Source: an uncultured Lachnospiraceae bacterium (GTDB lineage Bacteria; Bacillota; Clostridia; Lachnospirales; Lachnospiraceae). From it: a stretch of 48,663 nucleotides of DNA. The position numbers were made by a program, and so were the translations under genes. How positions within the stretch are numbered: position 1 is the first letter of the stretch; the number at the start of each line of letters is the position of its first letter. The stretch lies in assembly GCA_937877165.1 (NCBI GenBank), contig CALEFO010000066.1, positions 1 through 48,663 of the forward strand. Direction: 5' to 3'. The notes under the pieces were generated by a model. The model was not told the DNA's origin. It worked only from the letters and a program-made list of their open reading frames with translations, and did not search any database. Positions 8,620 through 18,272 of the stretch are shown here, piece after piece.

Positions 8620-8648
8620 TTTACAATCTGTATTGTATCCGTTATGTT
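8620..8648 (+). promoter_or_regulatory. Promoter with embedded inverted repeat for the two-component genes
   Basis: TTTACA (8620-8625), a 17-bp spacer and TATGTT (8643-8648) form a plausible promoter for the sensor kinase gene. A perfect inverted repeat TACAAT-CTGT-ATTGTA (8622-8637) covers the end of the -35 and most of the spacer. It lies between two divergent genes, so one site could regulate both. Confidence 0.45.
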
Positions 8649-8741
8649 AGAAGCAGAGTCAGAGTTTTTTACTGAAAAGAACCGACTTTCGGATGCGTGG
8701 TCCGGAATATCCTATGGAAAACATCAGAGGAGACCAGCGGA

Positions 8742-10538
8742 ATGAAACATAGAATCAATATATTTGTGAAGAATCTTCCTTTGTCCAAAAAGCTGGTTCT
8801 TCTGTTCGGAAGCTTTCTTTTGTCGGTCTTTTGCGTGTTTCTTCTGGTTGTGATGGTGCTTGTTTCTGCGTATGAAAAGCGCCTGTACGAGGATTCGCTT
8901 CGGAATCTGGATTATTTTGTTCAGACGGTACGGATGGAATATGATTCGGTGGAGAAAACCAGCTATAATATGGCACTCAACCGCAGGAACCAGGAGCTGA
9001 TGGCGCAGCTGTCGAATATGCCGTACCCGGGTGTTGAATATATGCAGAAAATCCGGTCGCTGCGTGCGCTGCTTCAGGATGCGCTGTATCAGGAGGCCTA
9101 TATAACCGGTGCATATTATCTGGGAGTGCACGGGGACTCCTACGCAATCGGAGGAGCTGTGTCCGGCTTTACGGAAGAGAAGAAGACGGAAATTCTCCGG
9201 ATGGCGGATCAGGCAGAGGGAGGCTTTGTATTTGTCTCCCCGGATGATACGTGTCCATATCTGATAGGAGCGCGTGCGGTGCGGAACCGTCTGGATATGA
9301 GCATGCAGGATATGGGCTATGTCATTTTGTTCTGCGATATGGAAAAGACCATCTCGGATGCAGCACAGAAACTGGAGACCAGGCCGCTGGAATGGGCTGT
9401 TGTGCATGAAGGAAGTGTGATCTTTGCAGAGGGTGACGGCAGGGAACTTCCGGTTATGGACAAGCTGCAGGGAGAGCAGGGATATCAGGTATTTCACTAT
9501 GAAGGAGAGCAGTATTTTACGACCTATCTGACCTCCGGACTGTCCGGCTGGACCTACGTTCAGACCTTCCTGTATTCACAGATGTACGGGACAATCCGGC
9601 TGCTGCGGATTTTCATGCTGGTTCTGACCATATTTGCATTTTCGATTTTGTTTTTTGCCGCCAACCGCCTGTCAAGGTATATTACAGAGCCGATTGAGGT
9701 TCTGATTCAGCGAATGAAGCTTGCAGAAGGCGGCGATCTGAAGCTGGTATATGAGATGGAGACAGAAGAGCGCAGGGATGAAGTAGGAAAGCTCTCGCAG
9801 GAATTTCATTACCTTCTTGGCAGAATCCAGGAGCTGGTTTACGAGAATTATGAGAGACAGCTGATTCTGCAGGATACGAAGTACAAAATGCTGCAGGCAC
9901 AGATCAATCCGCATTTTCTGTACAATACGCTGAATACCGTTAATTGGATGGTGCAGCTGGGCCACAGCAAGGACGCCGGACGTGTGGTTGTGCAGCTGGG
10001 AAAGCTTCTCCGGGCCTCGTTTGACAAGAACCCGTATGCCAGCGCGAGGGAAGAGCTGGAAATGCTGAAGAACTACATTGCGATTCAGGAATACCGCTAT
10101 CGCGACCGGGTGACCTTCTGTGTGGAAGAGAAGGGACCTCTGGAGGAGTTTACGGTTCCGCGTATGATATTGCAGCCGCTTGTGGAAAATGCGCTCAACT
10201 ACGGAGCGGACAGGATGCAGGGCCCCTGTACGGTCCGGGTTGAAGCAACGGCCTCGGAGCAGTACCTCTCCGTGGGAATTCATGACAACGGACCCGGGGT
10301 GGATGCCAGGAAGCTGGAAGCGATGCGAAGCTTTACCGTGCAGCCGGAAGGACATGGAATCGGTCTTAAGAACATTCACGAGAGACTGGAAATCTGCTAT
10401 GAGCATTATGATTTTACGATGGATTCTTCGCCGGGCGGGGGCATGCACATTATGCTCCGCCTTCCACGGAAGACGAAGGATCTGCAGTCTGGGATAAAAG
10501 TGGAAAGAAGCGGAAGAGATGCGGGGGTAGAAAGATGA
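8742..10538 (+). CDS. YesM-type sensor histidine kinase
   Basis: The 598-residue membrane kinase starts at ATG 8742 behind AGAGGAGACC. One membrane span lies near residues 18-40, followed by an extracellular sensing region of about 250 residues, a second span near 290-310, and a HAMP linker (SRYITEPIEVLIQRMKLAEG). The phosphorylated His is His391 in QINPHFLYNTLN, the HisKA_7TM-less 'His_kinase' type. The ATP-binding domain follows with HDNGPGV and GHGIGLKNIHERL. Kinases of this class sense extracellular sugars or their binding proteins. The gene overlaps the response regulator by four bases (ATGA). Confidence 0.93.
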   Translation: MKHRINIFVKNLPLSKKLVLLFGSFLLSVFCVFLLVVMVLVSAYEKRLYEDSLRNLDYFVQTVRMEYDSVEKTSYNMALNRRNQELMAQLSNMPYPGVEYMQKIRSLRALLQDALYQEAYITGAYYLGVHGDSYAIGGAVSGFTEEKKTEILRMADQAEGGFVFVSPDDTCPYLIGARAVRNRLDMSMQDMGYVILFCDMEKTISDAAQKLETRPLEWAVVHEGSVIFAEGDGRELPVMDKLQGEQGYQVFHYEGEQYFTTYLTSGLSGWTYVQTFLYSQMYGTIRLLRIFMLVLTIFAFSILFFAANRLSRYITEPIEVLIQRMKLAEGGDLKLVYEMETEERRDEVGKLSQEFHYLLGRIQELVYENYERQLILQDTKYKMLQAQINPHFLYNTLNTVNWMVQLGHSKDAGRVVVQLGKLLRASFDKNPYASAREELEMLKNYIAIQEYRYRDRVTFCVEEKGPLEEFTVPRMILQPLVENALNYGADRMQGPCTVRVEATASEQYLSVGIHDNGPGVDARKLEAMRSFTVQPEGHGIGLKNIHERLEICYEHYDFTMDSSPGGGMHIMLRLPRKTKDLQSGIKVERSGRDAGVER

Positions 10539-12022
10539 TGTATACATTGCTTCTGGTGGATGATGAAGAGCTGGAGCGGGAGGGTATGGAGAAGCTGATT
10601 CCATGGGAAGAGTATGGGATCCGGCTGGCAGGCACCGCAAGAAACGGCGAGGAGGGCTTTGAGATCGCCAGAGATATAAGGCCGGATCTGATCCTCACGG
10701 ATATTAAAATGCCGCTGCTGGACGGGATTGGCATGATAAGGAAAATCCGGGAGGAGCAGCTGGAGACAGAGATTGTAGTTCTTTCCGGCTATGGGGAGTA
10801 TGAATTCACCAGTCAGGCCATGGAGCTCGGCGTACGCCATTATATCCTGAAGCCTGTAGAAGAAGAGAAAATCCGTGATACCATGCAGAAGGCCATCCGG
10901 GAGCTGGAGATGAGAAGAAATCAGCACCAGGCACTGAACCAGGCAAGACACCTGCGTCCGATGGCCATGCAGCAGATCCTAAGGGACTGGATGCTTGAGA
11001 GAAGCAAGGACAGGGAGGAGCTGGAAAGAGCAGCGGCAGAGTACGGTATGCAGAACCGGAGGGTGATGCTTCTGGCTCTTCGAAGAAGCGGCCGGAATTT
11101 TGATTCGGTGGAGGAAACGGCTCTCGAGAATATTCTGCAGGAAATTCTGGGAGAGGATTCCGTCTTTACAGCGGTTTTTACCGAGGAGGAAGCTGTGTTT
11201 TTCCTGAAACCGCTGACGCGGGCGGATGATTTCCCGGCGGCAAGGGTTTTAAACAGCATAGATCCGGACAAGACGAGGGGAATGGTTGCGGTTCTGAGCA
11301 GAGAAGGAGAAATGGAAGAGCTTCCGAAGCTGTATCAGGAGCTCCGCCTTCTGTATCACATGCGCAAGATAGAAAAGGGAATCCGGTTCCTGCACCACGA
11401 CCTGTTCAGCAAGGAAGTTTCGACGGAAATGATCTTTGATTATCCGGCCATCTACCGGGCGGACAGCTATCCTGCTATTTTGTTTGAATTGTATCTGGCT
11501 TTTCTGAAAATGACCTACGCGGGCTATGATGCCAATATTCGAAGCGAGCTGTTTCACTGGATTTGTGAATTGTTCTCTCCAGGAGAGGATGCGGATGAGG
11601 AGACTGAGCCGGGGGCTGCATTTGGCTTTGTCGAGGCGGCAGACAGGATTGCAGTTCAGAAGAACTGTGCCTGGACGGAGACAAAGGAGAATCGTCAGAA
11701 GCGGGATATTCTGACCGTCTTTTATTCCAATCTGTCCGATACGGAGCTGAGCATCCGGATGCTGGCCTGCGATCTGCTGTTCATGAATGAGGATTATTTC
11801 GGACGGCTATTCCGTAAGCTGACCGGAGAGAAGTTTAATCAGTATCTTCAGCATACGCGGATTCTGTTGGCGCAAAGGCTGATGCAGTACAAGCCAGATA
11901 TGATGATCCAGGATCTCGCCGGACTTGCGGGGTATGCAGAGGACGGACAGTATTTCTCCAAAGCATTCCGGAAGGAAACCGGAATGACACCATCGGAATA
12001 CCGCAGGGTGCTGCAGGGATAG
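10535..12022 (+). CDS. YesN-type response regulator with AraC DNA-binding domain
   Basis: The 495-residue protein has an N-terminal receiver domain (LLLVDDEELEREGMEKLI, phosphoacceptor Asp56 in LTDIKMP, Lys in YILKPVEEEK), a long middle region of no clear family, and a C-terminal pair of AraC-type helix-turn-helix motifs ending in FRKETGMTPSEYRRVLQG. It is translationally coupled to the sensor kinase and should activate nearby sugar genes, most likely the ABC permeases directly downstream and the binding protein upstream. A strong terminator lies between this gene and the permease gene. Confidence 0.93.
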   Translation: MMYTLLLVDDEELEREGMEKLIPWEEYGIRLAGTARNGEEGFEIARDIRPDLILTDIKMPLLDGIGMIRKIREEQLETEIVVLSGYGEYEFTSQAMELGVRHYILKPVEEEKIRDTMQKAIRELEMRRNQHQALNQARHLRPMAMQQILRDWMLERSKDREELERAAAEYGMQNRRVMLLALRRSGRNFDSVEETALENILQEILGEDSVFTAVFTEEEAVFFLKPLTRADDFPAARVLNSIDPDKTRGMVAVLSREGEMEELPKLYQELRLLYHMRKIEKGIRFLHHDLFSKEVSTEMIFDYPAIYRADSYPAILFELYLAFLKMTYAGYDANIRSELFHWICELFSPGEDADEETEPGAAFGFVEAADRIAVQKNCAWTETKENRQKRDILTVFYSNLSDTELSIRMLACDLLFMNEDYFGRLFRKLTGEKFNQYLQHTRILLAQRLMQYKPDMMIQDLAGLAGYAEDGQYFSKAFRKETGMTPSEYRRVLQG

Positions 12023-12064
12023 TCGGATTTTTACAAGCGGATTGCCGCTTCCCTCCATTATCGG

Positions 12065-12116
12065 AAAAAGATCTCTTACCTACAATAAAGTCAAACGTAG
12101 GGCAGAGATCTTTTTT
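12065..12116 (+). terminator. Intrinsic terminator directly before the permease gene
   Basis: The outer arms AAAAAGATCTCT (12065-12076) and AGAGATCTTTTTT (12104-12116) pair, with inner arms CCTAC (12079-12083) and GTAGG (12097-12101). The 3' arm runs into a T run. Only ten bases separate it from the ribosome site of the permease. A TACAAT hexamer at 12081-12086, inside the hairpin, could be a -10 element for an activated promoter, but no good -35 precedes it. Confidence 0.75.
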
Positions 12117-12137
12117 GATGAAAAAAGGGGGATGAAT

Positions 12138-13031
12138 ATGACCAAGATCAAAGCTTATAAAAAAAGAGACAACATAGCAGGTTACCTGCTGCTTCTTCCG
12201 TGGCTGTTCGGTTTCTTTCTGATGTGGCTGATCCCGATGCTGATCTCCATTTATTATTCGATGACGGACTTCAACCTGCTGAACACACCGAGCTTCATTG
12301 GCTTTCAGAATTATGTGCGTGTATTTACGCAGGATAAAACCTTCTGGCAGGCACTTAAGGTTACCTTTTCCTATGTCCTTGTTCTGGTGCCGCTCCGGCT
12401 GGCGTTTGCACTCTGGGTTGCGATGATTCTGAATCAGAAGAGGAGGTTTCTGGGACTGTACCGGACACTTTATTACGTGCCTTCCATTGTGGGAGGAAGC
12501 ATCGCTGTTTCGATCGTATGGAAGCAGATTTTCGGCAATGAAGGCGTTGCCATGACGCTTCTTGGACTGTTCGGAATTGAGCAGAAGATCTCCTTCCTGG
12601 GCAATCCGAAGACAGCGCTCGGCGTCATCGTCCTGATGGGCGTCTGGCAGTTCGGCTCTTCCATGCTGATCTTCCTGTCTGCGCTGAAGCAGATTCCGGT
12701 TTCTCTTTATGAGTCGGCAAGAGTGGACGGCGCATCCAAGAGCAAGATTTTCTGGAAAATTACCTTACCGATGCTGACACCTACGATTTTCTTCAACCTG
12801 ATCATGCAGATCGTCAATGGCTTCCGTGTATTCACAGAGTCCTATGTCATTACAAACGGAGGACCGATGGACAGCACATTGAGCTATGTCCTGTATCTCT
12901 ACCAGAGAGCCTTCAAGTATTTCGACATGGGCTACAGCTGTGCACTGGCATGGATCCTGGTTCTTATCATTGCTGCCTTTACGGCAATTCTGTTTAAGAC
13001 GCAGGACAGCTGGGTTCATTACGAGAACTGA
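12138..13031 (+). CDS. Sugar ABC transporter permease, MalF type
   Basis: The 297-residue protein starts at ATG 12138, six bases after AAAGGGGG; another ATG at 12132 is too close to that site. It begins with a basic stretch, then YLLLLPWLFGFFLMWLIPM, and has six predicted membrane spans. The EAA loop, which docks the ATPase, is SLYESARVDGASKSKIFWKI near residue 195. It is of the LacF/UgpA group that imports oligosaccharides with a family 1 binding protein. Its partner permease follows 51 bp downstream. Confidence 0.92.
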   Translation: MTKIKAYKKRDNIAGYLLLLPWLFGFFLMWLIPMLISIYYSMTDFNLLNTPSFIGFQNYVRVFTQDKTFWQALKVTFSYVLVLVPLRLAFALWVAMILNQKRRFLGLYRTLYYVPSIVGGSIAVSIVWKQIFGNEGVAMTLLGLFGIEQKISFLGNPKTALGVIVLMGVWQFGSSMLIFLSALKQIPVSLYESARVDGASKSKIFWKITLPMLTPTIFFNLIMQIVNGFRVFTESYVITNGGPMDSTLSYVLYLYQRAFKYFDMGYSCALAWILVLIIAAFTAILFKTQDSWVHYEN

Positions 13032-13082
13032 TACGGATTTCATTTTCTCAGGAAGCCGCGGTATGCGGCAGGAGGGATTCCA

Positions 13083-13952
13083 ATGACAAAAACAGAAAGC
13101 AAGCATCATAAATTCCTGCGCATTCTTGACTCTGTGAAGTTTCATGCGCTCGTTATGGCCATCGGCTTTATCATGGTTTATCCGTTGATCTGGCTGTTCG
13201 CCAGCTCCCTTAAGAGCAATGACACCATGTTCCTGAATACCTATTCGCTGATTCCGATCAAGTTTGATGCGGCAGTCAATTATCTTGGAGCCTGGAAGGG
13301 CGTGGCGGGAGTATCACTCCTTACCTTCCTTGGGAATTCGGCGTTTGTTACGATTGTCGGCACCATTGGCTGCGTTTTTACCTCGATTCTTGCAGCGTAT
13401 GCCTTTACCAGAGTGCATTTTCGCTTCTCCCGGTTCTGGTTCAGCTGCGTGCTTGTCACGATGATGATTCCGACGCAGGTCATGGTTGTGCCTCAGTACA
13501 TTATTCTGAAGAAGATGAATCTGATTGATACCAGAATCGCATTGATTCTTCCCTGGTTCTTCGGAGGCGGATTCTTTATTTTCCTTCTGGTACAGTCACT
13601 GAAGGCAATTCCGAGAGAACTGGATGAGGCGGCTCAGATTGATGGCTGCGGACATTTCCGGATCCTCTTTAACATTCTGGTTCCGATTCTGAAGCCTTCC
13701 ATTGTGACTGCCAGCATTTTCTCCTTCTACTGGATCTGGCAGGATTTCTTCCAGCCGCTGATCTTCATGAGCACAACCAGCAAGTTTACACTTCCGCTGG
13801 CATTGAATATGTACCTGGATCCGAACTCCTATAACAATTATGGAAGTCTGTTTGCAATGTCGGTCATTTCACTGCTGCCGATTCTGATTTTCTTCATCTT
13901 TTTCCAGAAGTATCTGGTGGATGGAATTGCCATGGACGGCATTAAGGGATAA
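13083..13952 (+). CDS. Sugar ABC transporter permease, MalG type
   Basis: The 289-residue protein starts at ATG 13083 after GGCAGGAGGGATTCCA. It has six predicted membrane spans, the EAA loop ELDEAAQIDGCGHFRILFNI near residue 180, and the typical MalG-family end YLVDGIAMDGIKG. With the preceding MalF-type protein it forms the membrane channel of an oligosaccharide importer. The GH115 gene follows after 53 bp and is probably in the same operon, so the imported sugar probably carries glucuronic acid. Confidence 0.92.
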   Translation: MTKTESKHHKFLRILDSVKFHALVMAIGFIMVYPLIWLFASSLKSNDTMFLNTYSLIPIKFDAAVNYLGAWKGVAGVSLLTFLGNSAFVTIVGTIGCVFTSILAAYAFTRVHFRFSRFWFSCVLVTMMIPTQVMVVPQYIILKKMNLIDTRIALILPWFFGGGFFIFLLVQSLKAIPRELDEAAQIDGCGHFRILFNILVPILKPSIVTASIFSFYWIWQDFFQPLIFMSTTSKFTLPLALNMYLDPNSYNNYGSLFAMSVISLLPILIFFIFFQKYLVDGIAMDGIKG

Positions 13953-14005
13953 AAATCGATTAAAACGGCGGCAGACGTACTGAAACAGAAAAAATGGAGG
14001 TCACC

Positions 14006-16035
14006 ATGCTTGCATTAAACCAAAACAGCAGAATACAGATGGGGCCCGGAGAAAGGCAGATGTCAAAGGCCGTGTGCTTCGCTGCAGAAGCCTTTCGAAG
14101 AGACTTGAATCACACCTGTCTGGAGTCCGGTCTTCCGGGAGCCTGTGTCGTTCTTCGGCAGGGGAAGCTGGAGAAGGAAATGTTCCGGATCCATGCAGAG
14201 GCGGAGCGTCAGGAGATCGGGATTACAGCATCGGATGATCTGGGCTTTATCTACGGAATCTACTGGCTGAGCCGGAACATCCTTGGCGTGAAGGATCTGT
14301 GGTTCTGGAACGATCAGATTTTTTGCAGAAAGGATTCATATGCTGTTCCGGAGAACCTGACCTTCACATCGGAAAAGGCACCGGTTCGTTTTCGCGGCTG
14401 GTTCATCAACGATGAGGTGCTGCTGGACCACTGGAACTACAGAAATGATGACAGCCTGAAGTGGCAGATGGTATTCGAAACGCTTCTTCGGATGGGCGGC
14501 AATATGACAATCCCTGGAACGGATGAGAACTCCAGAACCTATGACATTCTGGCATCCGATATGGGACTGTACATTTCCCATCATCATGCGCAGCCTCTGG
14601 GAGCAGAGATGTTCGCCCGGGTTTATCCGAATGAGAAACCGTCCATTCTGCTGCACCATGATTTGTTCCGCGGCCTCTGGCAGGAGGCAATTGACCGCCA
14701 GAAAGGAATGAAGGTCATCTGGTCGCTCGGCTTCCGTGGACAGGGGGACTATTCCTTCTGGGACGATGATCCGTCGTATGACACAGATGAGAAAAGAGGA
14801 CAGCTTCTTAGCAATGTGATTCTGGAGCAGTATGACATGGTGCATGCGCAGGCTCCGGATGCAGTCTGCTGCACCAATTTGTATGGGGAGGTCATGGAAC
14901 TGTACGAAAAGGGGTGTCTCCAGCTTCCCAGGACATTATTTACATCTGGTCCGACAACGGATACGGCAAAATGGTGAGCCGCAGACAGTGGAACAACAAT
15001 CCGAGGGTACCCTCTCTTCCGGAGAAGGGCGCAGGAGGCCGGCATGGAATTTATTATCACGCATCGTTTTATGATCTGCAGGCAGGAGCCGTGCTGACGA
15101 TGCTCCCCAACGGTCCGTCCTTTGTTGCCACGGAACTTTCCAAGGTGATGGAGCACGGCGTGTCGGATTACTGGATGATCAATGCATCCAACATCAAGCC
15201 GCATACCTATTATCTCGACTTCATTGCCTCTGTGTGGAGAGGAGAAAAAGGTCTTCTGGAGAATCCGGACAAGCATCTGGACCGCTATGTGACGGAATAC
15301 TACGGAAATGGATATACTGCGGAGATCAAGAGCCTCTATCATGAATTCTGGGAGGCGTCTGTGCAGTATGGAGAGCATTCGGATGAGCATGCGGGCGAGC
15401 AGTTCCCCAATTGCATGAGCCGGGTTCTTGCGTCGCAGTATATCGCAGACCCTGCGGAAAGAAGCGAGTATTTGCTCTGGTGTACTCCGGCCAGGAGCCT
15501 GAAGGAGCAGGCAGAGTGGTTCCTTCAGATTACGGAAGCGGCAGAGAGACGATACCTGCAGCTTCGAAGGAAGGCAGAAGGCCTTCTGAGCCAGCTGCCG
15601 GAGGAAGAGCGGTCTTTATTTCAGGAAAGCCTTCTGGTGCAGGTGGAAATTCTTCATCAGTCGTACAGAGGTGCTGCGAACACGGCCAGAAGTATTCTTT
15701 TTGGGGAGAACAAGGAGTTTCTCCGAGGATTCTTTCATGCGGGAAAGGCCTGGGAGGCGTTTGATGAAGGAAATCGCCTGATGCGGGAATCCGAGCATGG
15801 GAAATGGATCGGATTTTATGAAAATGACTGCCAGGCAGATCTGAAGCAGTCTGCATGGGTCATGGAAGGACTGATGGCGTATCTTCGTGCCAAGGGGGAT
15901 GGGCCTCATTTCTACCAGTGGCAGAAGCAGTTTATGGAATCCGAAAGGAGCCGCCGTGTTGCGCTCATCCTGAACAAAGAAAATCACCCGGACAATCACA
16001 TACTTTATCAGGCCATGAAGCGGGAATATGAGTAA
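14006..16035 (+). pseudogene. GH115 alpha-glucuronidase, broken by a one-base frameshift
   Basis: Two overlapping frames together make one GH115 protein of about 676 residues. The first half (start ATG 14006, five bases after GGAGG; stop at 14975-14977) has the family marks IYGIYWLSRNILGV, VRFRGWFINDEV, GLYISHHHAQPL and SLGFRGQGDY. The second half continues in the +1 frame to 16035 with IYIWSDNGYGKMVSRRQWN and GIYYHASFYDLQAGA. The join is at 14927-14930, where CTTCCCAGGAC reads correctly if one more C is present. GH115 enzymes remove glucuronic acid or methylglucuronic acid from xylan side chains. The rest of the frame is clean, so the shift is recent, a phase-variable slip in a C run, or a sequencing error. 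Confidence 0.85.
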
Positions 16036-16054
16036 ACGTCAGTACAAAAATCTA

Positions 16055-16179
16055 TTACGAACAAATGCAACTTTTTGCTATTCTCCGGAATAATAAATCG
16101 AACGATATTGACACAGCTTTTGGTCACAGCCATAATAGCATTACGGGGAAATGCAACTATTTGCACTTTTTCGTAATAG
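16055..16179. repeat. Operator-like direct and inverted repeats before the second orphan ATPase
   Basis: Two 24-bp copies of TTACG-nnn-AAATGCAACTnTTTGC lie at 16055-16078 and 16141-16164. The inner part is a near-palindrome, perfect in the second copy (TGCAA-CTAT-TTGCA). CTATTACG at 16052-16059 recurs inverted as CGTAATAG at 16172-16179, just before the ribosome site. A weak third likeness (ATAAAT at 16093) sits 32 bp after the first copy. Confidence 0.7.
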
Positions 16180-16193
16180 GGGGGCGTGAGACT

Positions 16194-17447
16194 ATGGAAC
16201 AAATCAGGCGGGATCTGTATCTGAATCGATTGATAGAGCGCAGGGAAAACGGCATGATAAAGGTCGTTACCGGCATCCGCAGATGCGGAAAATCCTATCT
16301 TCTGTTTAAGCTGTACTATCAATATCTGATTGAATCGGGGGTAGAATCGTCCAGAATCATTACGATTCCGTTGGATGATGATGATTTTGAAGAGCTTCAT
16401 GACAGCAAGCGACTGAGTGCATATATCAAGGAACGAATTACGGATGACAGTATGTGGTATGTGTTTTTGGATGAGGTTCAGTTGTGCAAAAACTTTGAAG
16501 CGGTACTCAACGGACTAAACAGACGGGACAATGTAGATATTTATGTGACCGGCAGTAATTCCCGATTCCTTTCTTCGGATGTCCTCACAGAATTTCGCGG
16601 GCGCGGAGACGAGGTGCGTGTATATCCGCTCTCCTTTTCAGAGTATGTTTCTGCATATTCAGGCGATAAATATGATGCATGGGTTGATTATTACACCTAC
16701 GGAGGCCTGCCGCTGATTCTCAGCAGGAAAACTGATGAATTGAAATCCGGATATTTGACTGCCCTTTGTCAGGAGTTGTATCTGAAGGATATTGAAAATC
16801 GTCACAACCTGCGTGGCGATAATGTCATGTCTGCACTGCTCAATATTCTGGCATCTTCGGTAGGGTCACTGACAAATCCGACGAAGCTTGCAAATACCTT
16901 CAGCAGCAATGGTATGCCTGTCAGCGATAAGACGATTGGAACCTATATCGGCTATCTGCTGGACGCCTTTTTTATCAGCAAGTCAGAGCGGTACGATATT
17001 AAAGGCAAGCGGTATATTGCCTCACCGTACAAATACTATTTTACTGATGTGGGACTTCGCAATGCACAGCTTAATTTCCGTCAGCAGGAAGAAAATCATA
17101 TCATGGAAAACATCATCTACAACGAGCTTCTCGTAAGAGGATTCCATGTAGATGTGGGCGTTGTGGAACACGCAGAAAAAAATGAAGAAGGGAAAATTGT
17201 ACGCAAGCGATTAGAAGTCGATTTCGTCTGTAATTGTGGCAGCCGCAGATACTATATTCAATCTGCATTTGCCATTCCTGACAAGGAAAAAATGGAGCAG
17301 GAGCAAAATTCACTGATTCGCATTGACGATTCCTTCAAAAAGATCATTGTTGTGAGGGATAGAATTAAACTGTGGCGCAATGAAAAAGGTATCGTCGTTA
17401 TGGACATCATGGATTTTCTATTGAAGCCGGATAGCCTTGATCTGTAG
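16194..17447 (+). CDS. Orphan AAA+ ATPase, AAA_14/DUF4143 type
   Basis: The 417-residue protein starts at ATG 16194, behind GGGGGGCGTGAG; the frame is open upstream but runs through the repeats. It has Walker A TGIRRCGKSYLL near residue 23, Walker B WYVFLDEVQ near 92, and a C-terminal DUF4143 region with KRLEVDFVCNCGSRRYYIQ, the nuclease-like core. It is only distantly similar to the protein at 317-1663; the shared features are the P-loop and DUF4143 regions. It begins the accessory island, 158 bp after the GH115 gene. Function unknown. Confidence 0.85.
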   Translation: MEQIRRDLYLNRLIERRENGMIKVVTGIRRCGKSYLLFKLYYQYLIESGVESSRIITIPLDDDDFEELHDSKRLSAYIKERITDDSMWYVFLDEVQLCKNFEAVLNGLNRRDNVDIYVTGSNSRFLSSDVLTEFRGRGDEVRVYPLSFSEYVSAYSGDKYDAWVDYYTYGGLPLILSRKTDELKSGYLTALCQELYLKDIENRHNLRGDNVMSALLNILASSVGSLTNPTKLANTFSSNGMPVSDKTIGTYIGYLLDAFFISKSERYDIKGKRYIASPYKYYFTDVGLRNAQLNFRQQEENHIMENIIYNELLVRGFHVDVGVVEHAEKNEEGKIVRKRLEVDFVCNCGSRRYYIQSAFAIPDKEKMEQEQNSLIRIDDSFKKIIVVRDRIKLWRNEKGIVVMDIMDFLLKPDSLDL

Positions 17448-17472
17448 GCAATGGGAACGCGCCTGCTCACCA

Positions 17473-17958
17473 TCAGAACGTCAACCGCATCTGGTTCCAG
17501 ATGACGCCGCCGTGGACGGACTTTTCGGAGACGCCCTCGCTGACAAAGCCGAACTTTGCATAGTAGGGAACCAGCCGGCCCTTACAGGTAAGGATCAGCC
17601 CCTTCCGGCCCTGCTTCCTTGCATCCTCAACCGCGCGCTGAAGAAGCTGCCCGGCATAGCCGTGATTCCGGTATGCCGGGAGCGTGTTCACGCCGAAAAT
17701 CATCTGCCAGGCACCGCTCTCGTCGTGCATGCCTGCATTTTCATACATCTCATCCCGAAGATCCGGCTCGTTTGTAACAAATCCATCCACAAAAGCAATG
17801 AGCCGGTCCCCGTCGAACATCAGCCAGAAGTGGTTTCCGTAGTGCCGGATTCGGTCCTTGAATTCTTCTCTTGTGGCAGCCTCCGCGGCAGGGAAGCACT
17901 CTGCCTCGACAGCTGCAACGGCATCCAGATCCTTCATTGCTGCAGTTCGAATTTCCAT
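17473..17958 (-). CDS. GNAT-family N-acetyltransferase
   Basis: The 161-residue protein read on the minus strand has the GNAT fold: an N-terminal MEIRTAAMKDLDAVAAVE strand-helix, MIFGVNTLPAYRNHGYAGQLLQRAVEDAR with the acetyl-CoA-binding R/QxxGxA pattern near residue 100, and YYAKFGFVSEGVSE near the end. It should move an acetyl group from acetyl-CoA to an amine; the acceptor cannot be told. It converges with the ATPase gene before it (25 bp apart) and is divergent from hsdM. Confidence 0.85.
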   Translation of the reverse strand: MEIRTAAMKDLDAVAAVEAECFPAAEAATREEFKDRIRHYGNHFWLMFDGDRLIAFVDGFVTNEPDLRDEMYENAGMHDESGAWQMIFGVNTLPAYRNHGYAGQLLQRAVEDARKQGRKGLILTCKGRLVPYYAKFGFVSEGVSEKSVHGGVIWNQMRLTF

Positions 17959-18272
17959 CTTTTCGTAATCTCCATTCCTGTGGTTATCGGTCTGTTTTGG
18001 CTTTTGTTATTATCCCATCTTTGACAGTTGAAGAAAAGTAAAATGCCTGCTTTGTATGGATCGTTCATTTCGCTGTCTGTTGCAGGGGCCAGTGCTACAT
18101 TCACTTACACTTTGTTGAAAAGAGTGGTACCAGGTCCGATGGACGTGGGTACGATGGACGGATTGCATGGTAAAATAAATTCCAGAGCTTTTTATTCCGG
18201 AAAATGCATGGAAGAAACGGAGTAAGCACTGCCCGATCTGGCAGAATCCGATGGAAAGATGGGGAACATATC
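17959..18272. other. Intergenic region between GNAT gene and hsdM
   Basis: I see no convincing gene here. A perfect TTGACA at 18021-18026 lacks a good -10 at the right distance. On the minus strand GATAAT (18009-18014) with a weak TTTTCT 17 bp before it could start the GNAT transcript. GATGGACG is repeated at 18138 and 18153. The promoter of hsdM must lie in this stretch but I cannot place it. Confidence 0.4.

Noticed and set aside
18028..18225. 65-codon open frame before hsdM
   Set aside because: It starts with TTG without a ribosome site and shows no pattern; probably noncoding leader of hsdM.
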